Of a stretch of 64,000 bases of DNA, positions 9,054 through 20,982 are shown one piece after another. The notes beneath the pieces were generated by a model that saw nothing but the letters and a program-made list of their open reading frames with translations, was not told the DNA's origin and did no database searches. The position numbers and the translations under genes are program-made. The DNA lies in NCBI GenBank assembly GCA_026018925.1, contig JAKSZU010000002.1, forward strand, positions 158,281,400-158,345,399, given 5' to 3'. The first letter of the stretch is position 1. Each line of letters starts with the position of its first letter. This DNA comes from Tupaia tana (taxonomy: Eukaryota > Chordata > Mammalia > Scandentia > Tupaiidae).

Positions 9054-11195
9054 CTCTTTCACTTTCAACTAGTCTTATAAATATAAGGTGAAAGGGTCTA
9101 TTATTTTCAAATCTGCTATCAGTATAAGGTAAACACAAACTAAGAACTGGCCTTTGGTGACTATGCAATGTTCATAGTCACTGTCTTCTGAATACTGACA
9201 TTTTGACTCATTAATCTTGCTTTTTGAATACATAGTGAAGAAAATATATAAAGATCCATAGATGACTACTCTGCATTATTTAATCATTAAGACAATTTTT
9301 AAAATAATACTATATGCCTATTATGTTCTGTGCAGTAAATGACACTGTTTCTTTGCAATATTATTCTTTGGACTATGTATATTAAATTTTCACAAAGAAA
9401 GATAATGAGAAAAGAGTCCAGAATGTAGAATTTTTAACATTAGAGTCAAAATTTCAGATACATCTATGACTAAACCATCATTAATAATGAGAATTTTTAC
9501 ATCAAGGCTGTAGGGGAAAGAAGTAATATTATATGAAATCAAAGAGTTTTGGAGAGCTTTCATAGGGTAAAAAAGGTTACATTTTCTCATTATACGGAAT
9601 TTGGTATACTATGCACTTGAGATGTTGCAAGTTATAAAGCCTCAACTTAAAAAATGAAGACAATGCAAAATTTTGAAGAAAAGCAAATGAAAAACGTTAT
9701 GAATTCTCACGGTAATGACCCACTGAGAAAAGAATAATAGATTAATTTTACCAAAATGAATCAACACTTTAGGATGAATAATCCATGATAATAAAGAATT
9801 GAGGTGGGAAAAATAAAACAGTAGATGTATTCACATTGGCTCTCTTCATATACTAAGTATTGTCTGTTATTATCACTGCACATTAAAAATCACTTGTGAT
9901 GGAAAAATAAATGTCCAGAGTACATGATTTCTAAAAACTGATGTAAGTCTTGAAATAATAAATAAAACTCAAATCTTACTATCTGGTTTCTTAACTCAGT
10001 TATAATACCAATATGTCTGTGTATATTAAAGCTAAAGTTTATAAATTATTACTTTCAAATCTTCATCAATTTATGTTGTAAAATTAATATGCTATATAGT
10101 ATTCCATTTTTGAAGAAATACCCACAATTTAGAATCTACTGAACACCTAATTAGTAAGCCTTGGGGCATAGAATCCTACTGTGAGTCCATACATCAGTCT
10201 TTTGGAACAAAAACAAAACAAAACAAAACCCTGTCAGGTATTGACAATATATGTATGGATAAAAGACATGGGGGGGTGTCTATAATTTCTAGAAAGAAAA
10301 TACAAAATTGAAAAATTTATAAATATCTCTATGCTAATTATTCCCTAATTTACTGATAATGCAAATTACACTGTATACAGAATCAAAGGGTGGCAAAAAA
10401 CATTTGAAGGATAAACATATTAAGAATAAACCATCCCTAAAATAACAGCAAACACATGAAAACCTGGAAATGTTTTTTGTATATCAGCCAATATACCTTA
10501 CAGTCTATAAAATCGTGGCAAGACTGTCTATTTAGCCACTCACAAATACCTATGCTCTCTTTTCTAGACTCAATACCAAACTTCATCCACTCTCCCTTAC
10601 AGGAAGGTGTGGTTACATAATTGAGTTCTGGACAATAGAGTGTAGACAGAAGTGATGTGTGTCAATTCCAGATTTCTTCTAGTTTGATCTTACATTCTTT
10701 CATTTTACTCAGTGTCTGGTCAAGTAAATAGGATGTAGGGGAAATTCTAAGACCCTAGGAGATGACAGAATCACAGATAAAAAAAGAGAATATCCCTTAA
10801 CACTTACAACAGAGAATGGACTAATTTGCATTAGACTATGACCTGAATTTGAACTTTGTTACGTGTAGCCATTGAGATGTCAGGGATGTTTGTTACAAGA
10901 CTGACTTAACCTGATTAATACATAAGAGAAAGCCCAAGTTGAAAGCAGAAATTACTTTCTATAGGAAACTAAATAAACTAATCTGCTTGCATTAAATAAT
11001 TTTGTTTGGTTTTATTGATTAAATGTAATTGCCTATTAAATTACTTACAATTAATTTCAAATTTCTAAACACTGGTCATACTTTTAATAAATCACTTACA
11101 GGAATTAAGAGAATTGAAGCAGAATGTTAAGTAAGGTACTTTTTGTCTATGTAGAATGAGAAGCAACCAATTTTTAGTGGCTAAGAAAACACATT
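9054..11195. other. AT-rich unassigned sequence
   Basis: More than 2 kb without a family A/B SINE, a coding signature or a repeat I can name with confidence. A few A-rich strings (10209-10230) and a G7 run at 10272 are the only low-complexity items. Confidence 0.5.
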
Positions 11196-11425
11196 CTGAA
11201 ATGAGACAGAACTCAGGAAGTATCCCAACTCAAGCAATTATTAGCTCTGTGAGCTTGGACCAGGCTATGAACCTCTACAGATCTTAATTTTTCTCATCTA
11301 CAACAAGAGAAAAATAATAATATCTACTTCATGGTGAAGAGGATAAAATGGAGCAATGCATTTAAAGTGCTTGGTCTGACTACCACATAGGAATCATTCA
11401 TTAAGTGCTAGTGCTCATTACTGTC
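11195..11425 (+). repeat. MIR element
   Basis: Sense-strand MIR order: TTATTAGCTCTGTGAGCTTGG, CTATGAACCTCTACAG, TTTCTCATCTACAA, ATCTACTTCATGGTGAAGAGG and AAAGTGCTTGG, with a degraded CATTAAGTGCTAGTGCTCATT end. Confidence 0.8.
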
Positions 11426-12740
11426 GATATTAATTGAAGATATAACATTAAGCTAGGAAAGGTTCATACTTTAAAAAACATTTTCTATCCTGTGAAAGTG
11501 ATAACAATACACAAATTTTACTGATTAAATGGTACATCGTTGTAACTTTCCACGATGACATTTAATCTGACTAAAGTACACATCAAATGTAGAGATGCTT
11601 CCAAGTCAACTGATTTTACAATAGATAGCAATACAAAAATTAAGCTGAGTGTTTATTCTGGAATAAAACCCTTAAAGCTAGATTAGCCAATTATGTCTTC
11701 TTCCTTAAAGACAACTTGCTTCCAAACCAGCTAATACTTCAAAGTGACTATTTAACAGGTTGTTAACTCCAGTAAGAAAGGTTTTCACTGTAAATGTCTG
11801 AGATTCACCGTTGTGAGTCATCCTTCTCCTCTCATTGGCACACAATGCTTTTCCCTAACAATTCAGAAGGCTAGATTAGTAACAATGGATTTTAAAACAT
11901 CCACTGAGGGAAATGGCAAGTAGACATTGGAAATGGACAGAAGGTCCATGATAGCACTGTTATATAATTTTTTAAAAACTAGGGAGTGTATTTCTTAAGT
12001 TCAGAGATAAACAGTTAATAGATAATCCTGGATCTTCTCACTTTATGCTTTCATCACAAATAATAGCAATGTTGTAATTATCCTGCTCATTTAAATATTT
12101 CTATGCATGTAACTGCATGGCCTATCACCAATTTCTTGAGGAAGCTCAGCTACTTAAGCACAAGCAGAAAGTCAGTATATTCATTCTCACTCTTCTCCAT
12201 TAAAATTGCTGTCAATTTTTCTTCCTGTGTACATGACTGACCTATCAGACAGATCACCATAGCTTTTCAGCAGGCCTTAGAAGATGAAATCCAGATCAGA
12301 GTGAGGTAGATTTCACTCTACTCTAATGATTATATCCATTCCAAATATCTAGCCAATTGAAAGCTTCCTTTTCTCATCTTGGTCCGGCTTCAAGCTGTGT
12401 TTCCACTGTGCTGTTGAAGATACCCTCTTCCTCTCTCCCAAGCCCGAAAGAGAATGTCTGTGTTTCTGTATTAGTTTGAACGACAAGAGGGAAGAGTGGT
12501 GAGAAAACAAACCAACAAACAGCAGTCCGGTAGCTGAAGGTAAGGGGAAGGAGGCAATGGGAAGCTGAAGAAAGAGGAAAAGGTATTCAACAGTCATTCA
12601 CTCTCTTGGAGAATGGGGGGAAATACATGAATGGATTGCTGGGCACCAAAAAGAGTCCACTGGAAGAGAGAAGCCATGAATTTCAGGCTAGTCGGCAGGG
12701 TTATGAGTTTTCCTCCAGCATCTTTTAGTTCTTTTGCTTA
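11426..12740. other. Unique sequence
   Basis: No SINE and no recognisable gene. The 82-codon frame at 12349-12597 on the minus strand has no homology that I recognise and is likely chance. Confidence 0.5.
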
Positions 12741-12850
12741 TTACTTGACAACACGACCACTAAACTGTAAAGTCCATGGGGACAAGGACCACTGAATTGC
12801 CAAAGCCTACACCAGAATGAAAAGCCTAAATATGTTAGAAAATTCTGTAG
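12740..12850 (+). repeat. L2 3'-end fragment
   Basis: CTAAACTGTAAAGTCCATGGGGACAAGGACCACTG matches the L2 tail order (ACTGTAAGCTCCATGAGGGCAGGGACC). Short and diverged. Confidence 0.6.
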
Positions 12851-13097
12851 ATCTGCAACATCTAATATATAAAGACAGCCTAATTGACCTTAGGCCACTC
12901 ATTTGAAAACATGTTTTCCAAGATGAAAGGAACATGTAACCCAAAACTGAACGTTTCAAGCCTTAAATCAAGTAAGTCTCAACGATGCAAAAATCAAACA
13001 TGCTTTGGGTGGGGATATTTTCACTCAGCAGGGAGAGAGAAGAAGGAACTTTAGAGAGAGCACTATGAACACAACGTAGCTCACCGAAGAGGAGGGG

Positions 13098-13165
13098 TGT
13101 GTGTGTATGTGTGTGTGTGTGTATGTGTGTGTGTGTGCGCGCGCATGCATGCACGTGCATGCACA
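13098..13165. repeat. (GT)n/(GC)(AT) purine-pyrimidine tract
   Basis: Alternating GT units with TATG interruptions pass into GCGCGCGCATGCATGCACGTGCATGCACAT. This is a long alternating purine-pyrimidine run with Z-DNA potential. Confidence 0.9.
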
Positions 13166-13349
13166 TACAATTGAGCAGCTGCCTAAATCATGAAATTAAA
13201 TGAACTAGAAAATTGGTTGTAAATAAGCCAGTTTGGGGAAGCCCAAACTTTAATACGGAAATACTTCCAGTACTTTTTAATTTTGTTCTAAGAATTTTTT
13301 TTTCTCCTGCGTCCATAACCTCTGTCCTTTAATCTCTTATCTGCTACAA

Positions 13350-13692
13350 CAGTACCCACTGATCTGTGGTTTCCTCTTCTGCAGTTTCATTACCCACAGT
13401 CAACTGCAGTCTAAAAACAGGTAAGTGCAGTAAGATATTTTGAGAGACACAGAGAGAGAAAGAAACAGGGAGAGAAACTACATTCAAATAATTTTATTAC
13501 AATGTATTCTTCTAGTTGTTCTACATTGTTATTAGTTATTATTAATCTCTAGGGTGCCTCATTTATAAATTTAACTCGATCATAAGGACATAAGAACAAA
13601 ATGTAGTACATAGGGCTTGCTGCCATCTGTTATTTCAGGCCTCAACTGGGGGTCTTGGAGCCTATTCCCTATGGACAAGGGGGTACTGTAAA
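13350..13692. mobile_element. Tigger/pogo-type MITE remnant
   Basis: The left end CAGTACCCACTGATCTGTGG and the right end GACAAGGGGGTACTG are roughly inverted. Inside is AACTGGGGGTCTTGGAGCCTATTCC, typical of the mammalian Tigger-derived MITEs whose ends read CAGTA...CCCTTATCC. Internal sequence is diverged. No transposase. Confidence 0.7.
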
Positions 13693-15182
13693 TCTTTCTC
13701 TTCTCAACCACAGAAAAGAACATCATAATAAAGTCCATTTTCCCCCCCAGCGACTAAGAATGCAGAAAACATTCAAAGCTAACGCTACACCCTGTGATAT
13801 GGTTCATTCTCAAAATAATAACTCATAGAAGCTTTTGGTGTATAGAAAATCATTACAAGCCCTGACAGGACTTTAGTGAGTGCTTTGTGGAAGCTCTTAT
13901 GGGAGGAACTAATGATGACTCTGAATCAAGGATTAGAGCCTTTGCATTCACAAGCAAATCGGCTTTCTATTTCGCCATTGCTTTCAAAACAATAAAGAAA
14001 GAGATATTGGAAAAATACTGCGAACGGTAATGACACAGGAAATGCTTACAAAATGGATGTCATAATACGCTTTAATCTGTTTTCTTCAACTTACTTAATC
14101 ATGCCATTTTGAACTTTGGGAAAAATTAAGTGTAGTTTTTTGTTAAGGAATGAGGTGTTACTAAAGTTGACTTTTTGAAAGCATTAGTATAATTTATGTC
14201 ATAAGCATTTTTGAGTGAATGTAGAAATATTTTGCCTATCTTGTTTCCTCCAATACTGTTGGGCTATATTAACTAGTGCCTGGTATTCAGCATCAGGAAT
14301 AAAATTACTCTGTTTATATCTAGAGGTTATAAAAGTTCTTCACTTTCAAACACATTCATGCATGCGCACTCACCCATACTTACATACACACACATACCTA
14401 CATATACAAATAATTTATGGCCTAAACATTTTAACCAGGAGCTAAGAAACCAGAAAAACTTCTTGAATGTTTTCAAAAACTATGTAGTAATAATTGCATT
14501 AACTATTGTAATGAATAACATAATAATTGCTATTATAATAATTGCTGGAAAGATTATGGACAAAAACACATTAATTGCCTAATTTGCAAAAAAAAAAAAA
14601 AAAAAAAACAAAAAAAAAAAAAAAAACAAGCAATTCCAAGTCAAAGACAGTTTATACATTTACCACTGAATCTTTTTATTCACTCTTTCCCAAGGTAGTA
14701 TATTGACTATTTAGGCCATCTCTTTTCAAATACGATTTGTGACAGCAATTGCCCTATATCACTGACAGAGACGATTCTCCATGAAGTGTTTTGGAATGAT
14801 TGAGATAAAAATAAAAATGTTCTGATATTTCCCCCCAGGAAAGTGCCAGTGGTTTCCGAAGCTCAAATAAGCTTTAACTACATCCCACAGAGCCACGCTT
14901 CATAGTGTATTATTAGTGTGATCAAAAAGGATCAAAACATTTTTCCAGGAAGGCCTAAGTACCAGCCCACATTCCACATTATCATGTGAATGTGCCATAT
15001 GGAGTCTTCAAATTCTGAGTGTGGACGCACTGCCAACTGCACAACCTTTATCTCAAGTTAGACCCTTATTAATTATAGCTACAAAAGCAAATTCTCACCC
15101 CCAAAATGAATTTTTACCCCTTGAACATTTGTACAGGGGAACTTCCAAGGTTCATGGGAAAATGGAATTAAAGTATGCATGT
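13693..15182. other. Unique sequence with an A-rich tract
   Basis: Contains a long interrupted A tract at 14588-14626 and AT-rich DNA. The tract is not attached to any SINE or L1 body that I can identify. Nothing else is recognised. Confidence 0.5.
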
Positions 15183-15400
15183 GGGGGCCAGGTAGGGGCA
15201 CAGTGGAAAACGGGATGCTCTGCAACGAGATCTCATGTGGGAAAGTTCCTGATTCATGACTGGAGACCTCCATGAATACCCCAAGCACATGTGTGTCCAT
15301 GACCCAAGGCTGAAGGCTAGGGCGTAAATTGCAGCAGCAAGATCTTGTTGAGGTACCATCCGTCTGTTTCTGTCTCTGTTTATCTCATTCATAGCAGAAG
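15183..15400 (+). mobile_element. Family C SINE-like repeat, copy 1
   Basis: It shares an ordered set of segments with 22799-22985: GGGGCCAG/GGGGCAGA start, CTCATGTGGGAAAG, TTCCTGATTCATGACTGGAGACC (B-box-like core), ACCTCCATGAATACCCC, GCACATGTGTGTCC, a GGCTGAAGG segment and a TCTGTTTCTGTCTCTG pyrimidine stretch. It is not family A or B. The head may be tRNA-related, but this is uncertain. Confidence 0.6.
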
Positions 15401-15403
15401 TAC

Positions 15404-15648
15404 TTTTTTTTCTTTTTAGAGATTTTTGATATAGGGCATGTGCTCTTGTCAGAGAGACAGAAAGACAGGGAGTAAGAACTGACCCTCCAGAAAGGATGGC
15501 TAATCCCTTCTCCCCCATTCTCCTCTTGGGATTTTGGGCACACATACACATGCACCTGGTGTGAGTTTTAAGCTGCCGGGTCTAAGACCTGAACTGCGGT
15601 CCACTATGTGGGAGTACGACATAACCCATTATGCCATCTGCCAGTCCC
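15404..15648 (-). mobile_element. Family A SINE
   Basis: TTTTTTTCTTTTTAGAGA tail side, TTTGATATAGGGCATGTGC end motif, CATTCTCCTCTTGGGATT body, and a head ending ATGCCATCTGCCAGTCCC. It lies directly after family C copy 1. Confidence 0.87.
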
Positions 15649-15716
15649 AATAAACACATTTTTTAAAGAAATAAAGTATAAGTTTATTTTGGTGCAAAAA
15701 ATTTGAGAGCCACATA

Positions 15717-15999
15717 GTTTTTTTTTTTTTTTTAATAATAAGCATTTTTCATTTTTGTTTGTTTGTTTGATTGCTTTTGCTATAGGGCACATGCACTTGC
15801 ATGAGAGACAGAGAGAGGAAAAGTGAGAAAATACCCTTCAGGGAACATGGCCATACAACAATCCTTTATTCATTCTCCTCTTGGAATTTTGGCCACACAT
15901 GTATACACAGCTAGTGTGATTTTCAAGCCATAGGGTTTGGGGCCAGAGCATGGTTCATCATGTGCAAGTCCAGTGCCTTAACCACCACATCACTGGCTG
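15717..15999 (-). mobile_element. Family A SINE
   Basis: A T16 run (15717-15732) and a (GTTT)n stretch precede TTTTGCTATAGGGCACATGC. The body and a head ending ACCACATCACTGGCTGG are complete but diverged. Confidence 0.85.
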
Positions 16000-16372
16000 G
16001 CACTGTCATGAACTTTTTGGACATCTTTTGTATCAGGTTTCCAAGAAAAGAGTAGAAATAAATGCATGCTTATTCATTCCAGGGGTAATCAAATTGGATA
16101 TATCAATATTTAAGAATTTGATTCTGTTTTCAAAACAGAATATGAACATGGCGCCATATCTTGCTTTCTCCCAAAAGGAAAATTCCTCATTCCTCTTCAG
16201 CCCTCTCGTAAAATCCAGTAATCAACACATGTACAACTACTCTGTTTCTTTACTCAGTGAATCTGAGACACTGAATAGCACTAATCAGCTGAAAGGAAGT
16301 AAGGGGGAGAGCTCATGCACTTACAAGAGAAGGAATTCTATGTGTAAAACACACTAATTTTAAAATTATAAT

Positions 16373-16540
16373 AGCAGATGGTGCACTGGACTCCCACATG
16401 GCTGACTATGGTTCAATTCCCAGACCTGGTGTTTTGTTTTCTCTCTCCCTTCTCTTGTTTCACTCTGGAGAGACCATGTACTCTATGGGAAATTGAAAAT
16501 GATAATGATAATAAAATTAAATAAATAATTTTTAAAGATA
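16373..16540 (+). mobile_element. Family B SINE, 5'-truncated
   Basis: It begins inside the head (AGCAGATGGTGCACTGGACTC) and keeps GGTTCAATTCCCAGACCTGG, a CT-rich tract and the tail AATGATAATGATAATAAAAT with AAATAAATAATT. Confidence 0.8.
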
Positions 16541-16554
16541 TGGGTAGCTTGTGG

Positions 16555-16735
16555 TAGAACACGGACTTCATCTCAGACAGATCGACCTTGCACAATACAG
16601 GACAATTAGGCTTTCCAAGCCTCCCATTATGTGTCTATGAAGTTAGGATAATATAAGCACTGCTTAGAGAACTACTGAGGATTATATTTAATAATACATA
16701 AAATACTAGTATATATACTTGGCTGTCCTTAAAAA
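16555..16735 (+). repeat. MIR element, eroded
   Basis: CTTGCACAATACAGGACAATTAGG is followed by AAGCCTCCCATTATGTGTC, AGTTAGGATAATATAAGCACTGC and ACTGAGGATTATATTTAATA, as in the MIR core and 3' half. Confidence 0.6.
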
Positions 16736-16778
16736 TCCATTCTCTTCTTTCTTCTCTAACCTGGTGGTCATATTAAGG

Positions 16779-16807
16779 GATTTTTTAATAAATTATATTA
16801 TTTAACT

Positions 16808-16842
<35 letters not shown>

Positions 16843-16883
16843 TTTTAATTTAACCAGAGAAGGGCAGAGAGAGAGGGATGGGG

Positions 16884-16920
<37 letters not shown>

Positions 16921-17037
16921 AGAGGGAGAGAGGGTGGAAGGGGAAGTGAGAAAGCAAGCCGCCAGGTCTGGGACTTGAACCGTGGTTGGCCATGTGGGAT
17001 CCAGTGCCCTTAACCACCTATGCCACCTGTGAGCCCC
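16779..17037 (-). mobile_element. Family B SINE with (TTTA)n and (GA)n
   Basis: The tail has a (TTTA)n array at 16807-16844. TTAATTTAACCAGAGAAGG and an expanded GA array (16889-16918) follow, then AAAGCAAGCCGCCAGGTCTG and a head ending TGCCACCTGTGAGCCCC. Confidence 0.88.
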
Positions 17038-17829
17038 ATGGTGTATCTTTCATAGTATTTTGTTGACTCTGTCCTGTAGGTATCCACATAAATCAGTTTA
17101 TTAGTGTGAACATGCACATACATCAGTGATAAAGATGGTCTAGAAAGTCAGTAATTCACTATCACCCATTTATAGTATTCAATAACAAAAGGATAGCTGC
17201 AGATGTTTTTCACAGTTGTTATAGTTCTTCTAGGAGGGGGTTTTCAGTAATTCCCTTACAGACAATTTCAACACAGAGATGCCAGAAGTTGGTATCTATT
17301 TTGATGTCACTTTTGGATGGGATCATTTTCTTGTTTGGCTGCAGTGGGTGGCATTAGTCATTTGCTACCATCTAGTTAGAGAATCCTTATAAACTAAGAT
17401 TTACATTCCTCAAAAGTGAATTATTTAAATTCAGGTCATTAGTGTTATGATTCCAATCCCATATTGGGGAAGAAAAATCTGTTTTTCATAAACTTGACTG
17501 TAGTCTCTTCTGTGGACTTCATAAGACACTTGGTGATTTCAGTTAAAACATACACTGTAATTCTTTTGTTTAGGTTACCACATTTCTTAGTCAATTCAAA
17601 GTGTTATCTAACACTTTATTGGAAAACCAGAAGTGCAAAATGAACCCCAAGCACTCTTGTCACCATGGGAAATGCTGACGAGACACATTATACGCATTAT
17701 ATCTTTAAGTTGTTAAAAGGAAAAAGAAAGTGTGTGTTTTTTAAAAGTCACATTTGGGTATTAGGTGTACCAGAATCAGGGAGAGTCAGTGCTGAAAAGA
17801 TATTTATAGTGTTTAAGCCAGCTTCCTCA
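17038..17829. other. Unique sequence
   Basis: No repeat or coding signature recognised across about 790 bp. Confidence 0.5.
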
Positions 17830-18098
17830 TTTTTTTTTTTTTTTTTTTTTTGGAGAGGTTTTTGCTATAGGGTGTGTGCGCTCGCCAGACAGAGACAGAG
17901 AGACAGAAAGCGAGAAATCACTTTCTGTGGCCTGGGGATGGCCATGCCGCAATCCCTTCCCCTCCATTATTCTCTCGGGATCTTGGGCACGCACGCACAT
18001 GTGCCCGGTGTGAGTTAAGCCACCGGGTCCAGGAAGCGAACTGTGGTTGACTACATGGGCATCCAGCGACATAGCCATTACGCTAACTGCTGGTCCCA
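17830..18098 (-). mobile_element. Family A SINE, young
   Basis: A long T run (17830-17851) leads to GGAGAGGTTTTTGCTATAGGG, then GCGCTCGCCAGACAG with CpGs preserved. The head ends ACGCTAACTGCTGGTCCC. CCAGCTTCCT at 17819-17828 recurs as CCAGCTTCCT at 18102-18111, giving a TSD. Confidence 0.92.
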
Positions 18099-18550
18099 GG
18101 CCAGCTTCCTAATTTTACAGAATGGGAAAACCAGGATAAGATTATTTTGCCCCAAGTTTTAAGTATGTGAATCTGCCCAGCCAGCATAGGGAAATTGTGA
18201 GCTGGATTCATCAAAGTCTGAAGTTTGTGCAAATCTAGTAGAGGGAATGGGGCTCACTTACAATCTGTGGTGTGTTTTTCTGGAATAAGCCAGGTCATAA
18301 TTTAAGCATTTTGGTTATGGGGAAAAGTGCAATACTTTCAAAGATAAACATACCGTATGATCCATATTCAGAAAACAAATGACATAAACTGACAACAACA
18401 AATACGTTCATCTACATACTCCTTTAAGGGCTAATCACCGGGCCTGGTACGTCACAGACCTATGTAGACAAAGGGGCTGATAATTCTGTGGAAGTTCTGA
18501 TACACACAGTTCAGTCCCACAGGGTGCTTTATTTAAAAAAGCACAGCGCA

Positions 18551-18730
18551 GGGGGCTGGCAGGTGGTATGGTGGTTGGGGTGCTGGACTCCCACATGGTT
18601 GACCATGATTCAAGTCCCACTGGTGACTTGCTTTTTCTCTTTCCCTCTCTCTCTCTCTCTGGCCAAATTAAATAATATTAGTAATGATAATGAATAATAT
18701 TGAAAACATAAATAATTCTAAAAAAAAAGA
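18551..18730 (+). mobile_element. Family B SINE
   Basis: GGGGGCTGGCAGGTGGTATGG head, GCTGGACTCCCACATGG, GATTCAAGTCCC B-box-like stretch, a (CT)n tract, GGCCAAATTAAATAATATTAG, and a TAATTCTAAAAAAAAG tail. AAGCACAGCGCAG (18539-18551) resembles AGCAGCACAGTGCA at 18731 and may be the TSD. Confidence 0.87.
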
Positions 18731-19089
18731 AGCAGCACAGTGCAAACAGACAAAGGTATTAATAATAACAATGATGTAAAGCAACACTGTCCTATGGGAG
18801 GAGACAGAGGAATGCCATGTGTCTAGGGAGAGATTATAGGGTGAAGTTTCAGGATTTTCTGTATCACTCTAGAGAAGGACAGATGTTAGAAAATATTCTG
18901 TATTCTCACTGGACTATTTTATAAATGCCAACTCTTCCAGAGTGCCTTCTTGTGCTGACAAGAATATCAGTTCTCTTAGGTTCCAGTTATATTTTGTTTT
19001 TGTTTTTTTTTTCCTTTATTCTAAAGTCTGGAATAAATGCTGTAGTTAATTTGCATATATACCTCTGAAAATCCTTTTCATTTCCTTTT

Positions 19090-19340
19090 TCTTTTTTTTG
19101 AATTTGCCAGAGGTCTATGTGCTCACAAGAGAGAGACAGAAAGATAAAGAGACAGTGAGAGAAGGAGGGAGAGAGAGCACTCCTACTAGAACATGGTCGT
19201 GACATAATCCCATCTCCATTCCTTCATTCTGTGGGATTGGGAAATGCCTATATGTGCCCAAGCCATGGGGGCCAGGATTTGAACTCCTCGGTTGGTCATG
19301 TGGGATAGCTCCTTTAGCCATTAGGCTATTGGGCCAGCCC
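19090..19340 (-). mobile_element. Family A SINE, old
   Basis: TTTTTTTTGAATTTGCCAGAGG end, AGAGAGAAGGAGGGAGAGAGAGC segment, and a head ending CATTAGGCTATTGGGCCAGCCC. The body is poorly preserved. Confidence 0.75.
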
Positions 19341-19348
19341 TTTGAACT

Positions 19349-19622
19349 CTTTTTTAAATTTTTATTTTATTAATATTTTTTAGAGAGATTTTTTGCTATG
19401 GGGTGTGTGGACTTGACAGAGAGACAGAGATGGAAAGTGAGAAATCTCTCCCCAAGGAGAATGGCCATGCCACAATCTCTTCTCCCCCATTCTCCTCTTA
19501 AGATTTTGGGCATGCAGGCACATGCACCTGACATGAGTTTCAAGTTACCAGGTTGAGGACTTGAACTGTTGTTGGCCACGTGGGAGTCCAGCTATGAAAC
19601 CAGTGTACCATCTAGTGGTCCC
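19349..19622 (-). mobile_element. Family A SINE
   Basis: TTTTTTAGAGAGATTTTTTGCTATGGGG end motif, CCCCATTCTCCTCTTAAGAT body, GGACTTGAACTGTTGTTGGCC and a head ending GTACCATCTAGTGGTCCC. Confidence 0.87.
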
Positions 19623-19648
19623 TGAACCCTTTACAATCGCATTTAAAA

Positions 19649-19668
19649 AAAATATATATATATATACA

Positions 19669-19714
<46 letters not shown>

Positions 19715-19726
19715 CACATATATATT
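19649..19726. repeat. (AT)n/(GT)n compound microsatellite
   Basis: AT units are broken by a TGTGTGTGTG block and a CACATACACA block, which are mutually complementary and allow hairpin folding. Confidence 0.95.
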
Positions 19727-19812
19727 TGCCAGTCATCTGTTCTGAGACTCAAACCATGCAGTGGACCATGTGGGATGAAGCCACCTTAATCACCCTGCCA
19801 CCCAGGTGATCC
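19727..19812 (-). mobile_element. SINE head fragment (family A/B)
   Basis: GAGACTCAAACCATGCAGTGG corresponds to the B-box region, followed by ACCTTAATCACCCTGCCACC and GTGATCC. The body has been replaced by the adjoining microsatellite. Confidence 0.65.
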
Positions 19813-20078
19813 AATCACACTTTTAATATAGCAAATTCCCTGACTGATAGCTTGTCAATAAACAGTGAAAATAAAATCATATTTACTCCAAAATCTCTAC
19901 TTTAAAAATGTTTACTTCCTAAATCTATTTCAAAATTATCATCTGGTGTATCTTATTAATATTCTGAGACTGTTCTTTCTACTATCTTGTGGTTTAATTC
20001 ATTGTTGTTTTCTGTGTTTACTCTCTTGCTTGGGTGCTACATATCTTCAAAGACCTTCCCAAGAAAGGCACTTGGAGG

Positions 20079-20301
20079 GACCAGCAGTTAGCGTAATGGC
20101 TGTGTCGCTGGACTCCCATGTAGTCGACCACGGTTCGCGTCCCGGACCCGGTGGCTTAAACTCACGCCAGGAGCGTGTGCGTGAGTGCCCAGGATCCCGA
20201 GAGGAGAATGGAGGAGAGGGGATTGCGGCATGGCCATCCCCCCGGGGGATGATTTCTCGCTTTCTGTCTCTCTGTCTGTCTGGTGAGCGCACGCGCCATA
20301 T

Positions 20302-20354
<53 letters not shown>
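20079..20354 (+). mobile_element. Family A SINE, young, A50 tail
   Basis: GGACCAGCAGTTAGCGTAATGG head, CGCGTCCCGGACCCGG, and a GAGAGGAGAATGGAGGAGAG body. The end GCGCACGCGCCATATAGC runs into an uninterrupted A50 (20305-20354). The TSD is AAGAAAGGCACTTGGA (left, about 20061-20076) against AAGAAAGACACTTGGA (right, about 20356-20371), one mismatch. The very long pure A tail indicates recent insertion. Confidence 0.95.
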
Positions 20355-20356
<2 letters not shown>

Positions 20357-20371
20357 AAGAAAGACACTTGG

Positions 20372-20837
20372 AAAGTTCTTTTCCTGAAACCTCCTCTCAT
20401 TCAATTTTAAACCATGTATTTCCTCAATAAGACAAAAATAAAAACATTTAAAGTAGAACTACCTTTAGAGCAAATATTACTTTAAGGTATTGAAGAGTAA
20501 AATTTTAAAAATTAAGGCATTGTTCCATTTTCTTAATGTCTAGTGTACTAAGTGGGAAAAGGTATGTTTAAGTGATTTTAATATCAATAAGATGTCCTGT
20601 CTAGAAGCTTTCAAGATTATTCTTTTATTCCTTGTGTTCAGAAATCCAATGACAGTTTTACTTGGTGTGTTTGAATTCTTGAATGGTTTTGGTATTTTTT
20701 AAATGATTTTTTATTTTCTATGTCCTCAATTTAGTTAGTTGGAATTTTCATTAGTTTGATATTTCATATTCTAAATTGATCCCCTAAGTAACTTAGTCTA
20801 TTCTACTACTGATCATTTTCTTTTATCATTTTAAAAA
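20372..20837. other. AT-rich unassigned sequence
   Basis: Nothing recognised. Confidence 0.5.
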
Positions 20838-20982
20838 AAGTTAATTTTATTCATAATTTTTTAAAAATTTGATGGAGGGGGTGCAGAGAGAAAGCAAGAC
20901 AGCAAACCACCAGGTCCAGGACTTGAACCTCAGCCAGCCATGTGGGAGTCCAGTGTCTTAACTACCATGTTACCTGCCAGCC
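20838..20982 (-). mobile_element. Family B SINE, shortened
   Basis: GTTAATTTTATTCATAATTTTT tail, GGTGCAGAGAGAAAGCAAGAC, GGTCCAGGACTTGAACCTC and a head ending CATGTTACCTGCCAGCCC. Most of the GA tract is missing. Confidence 0.82.

Noticed and set aside
13098-13165. GT/GC tract as a promoter or CpG island
   Set aside because: The CpGs come from a short GCGCGCGC run inside a dinucleotide repeat, and no adjacent gene start is visible.
14588-14626. Long A-rich tract as a possible processed pseudogene tail
   Set aside because: No coding-derived sequence or TSD was found upstream. It may be the tail of an unrecognised element.
20047-20410. Plus-strand 181-codon frame and its minus-strand counterparts
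   Set aside because: The frame crosses a family A SINE and its A50 tail (poly-Lys or poly-Phe). It is not a gene.
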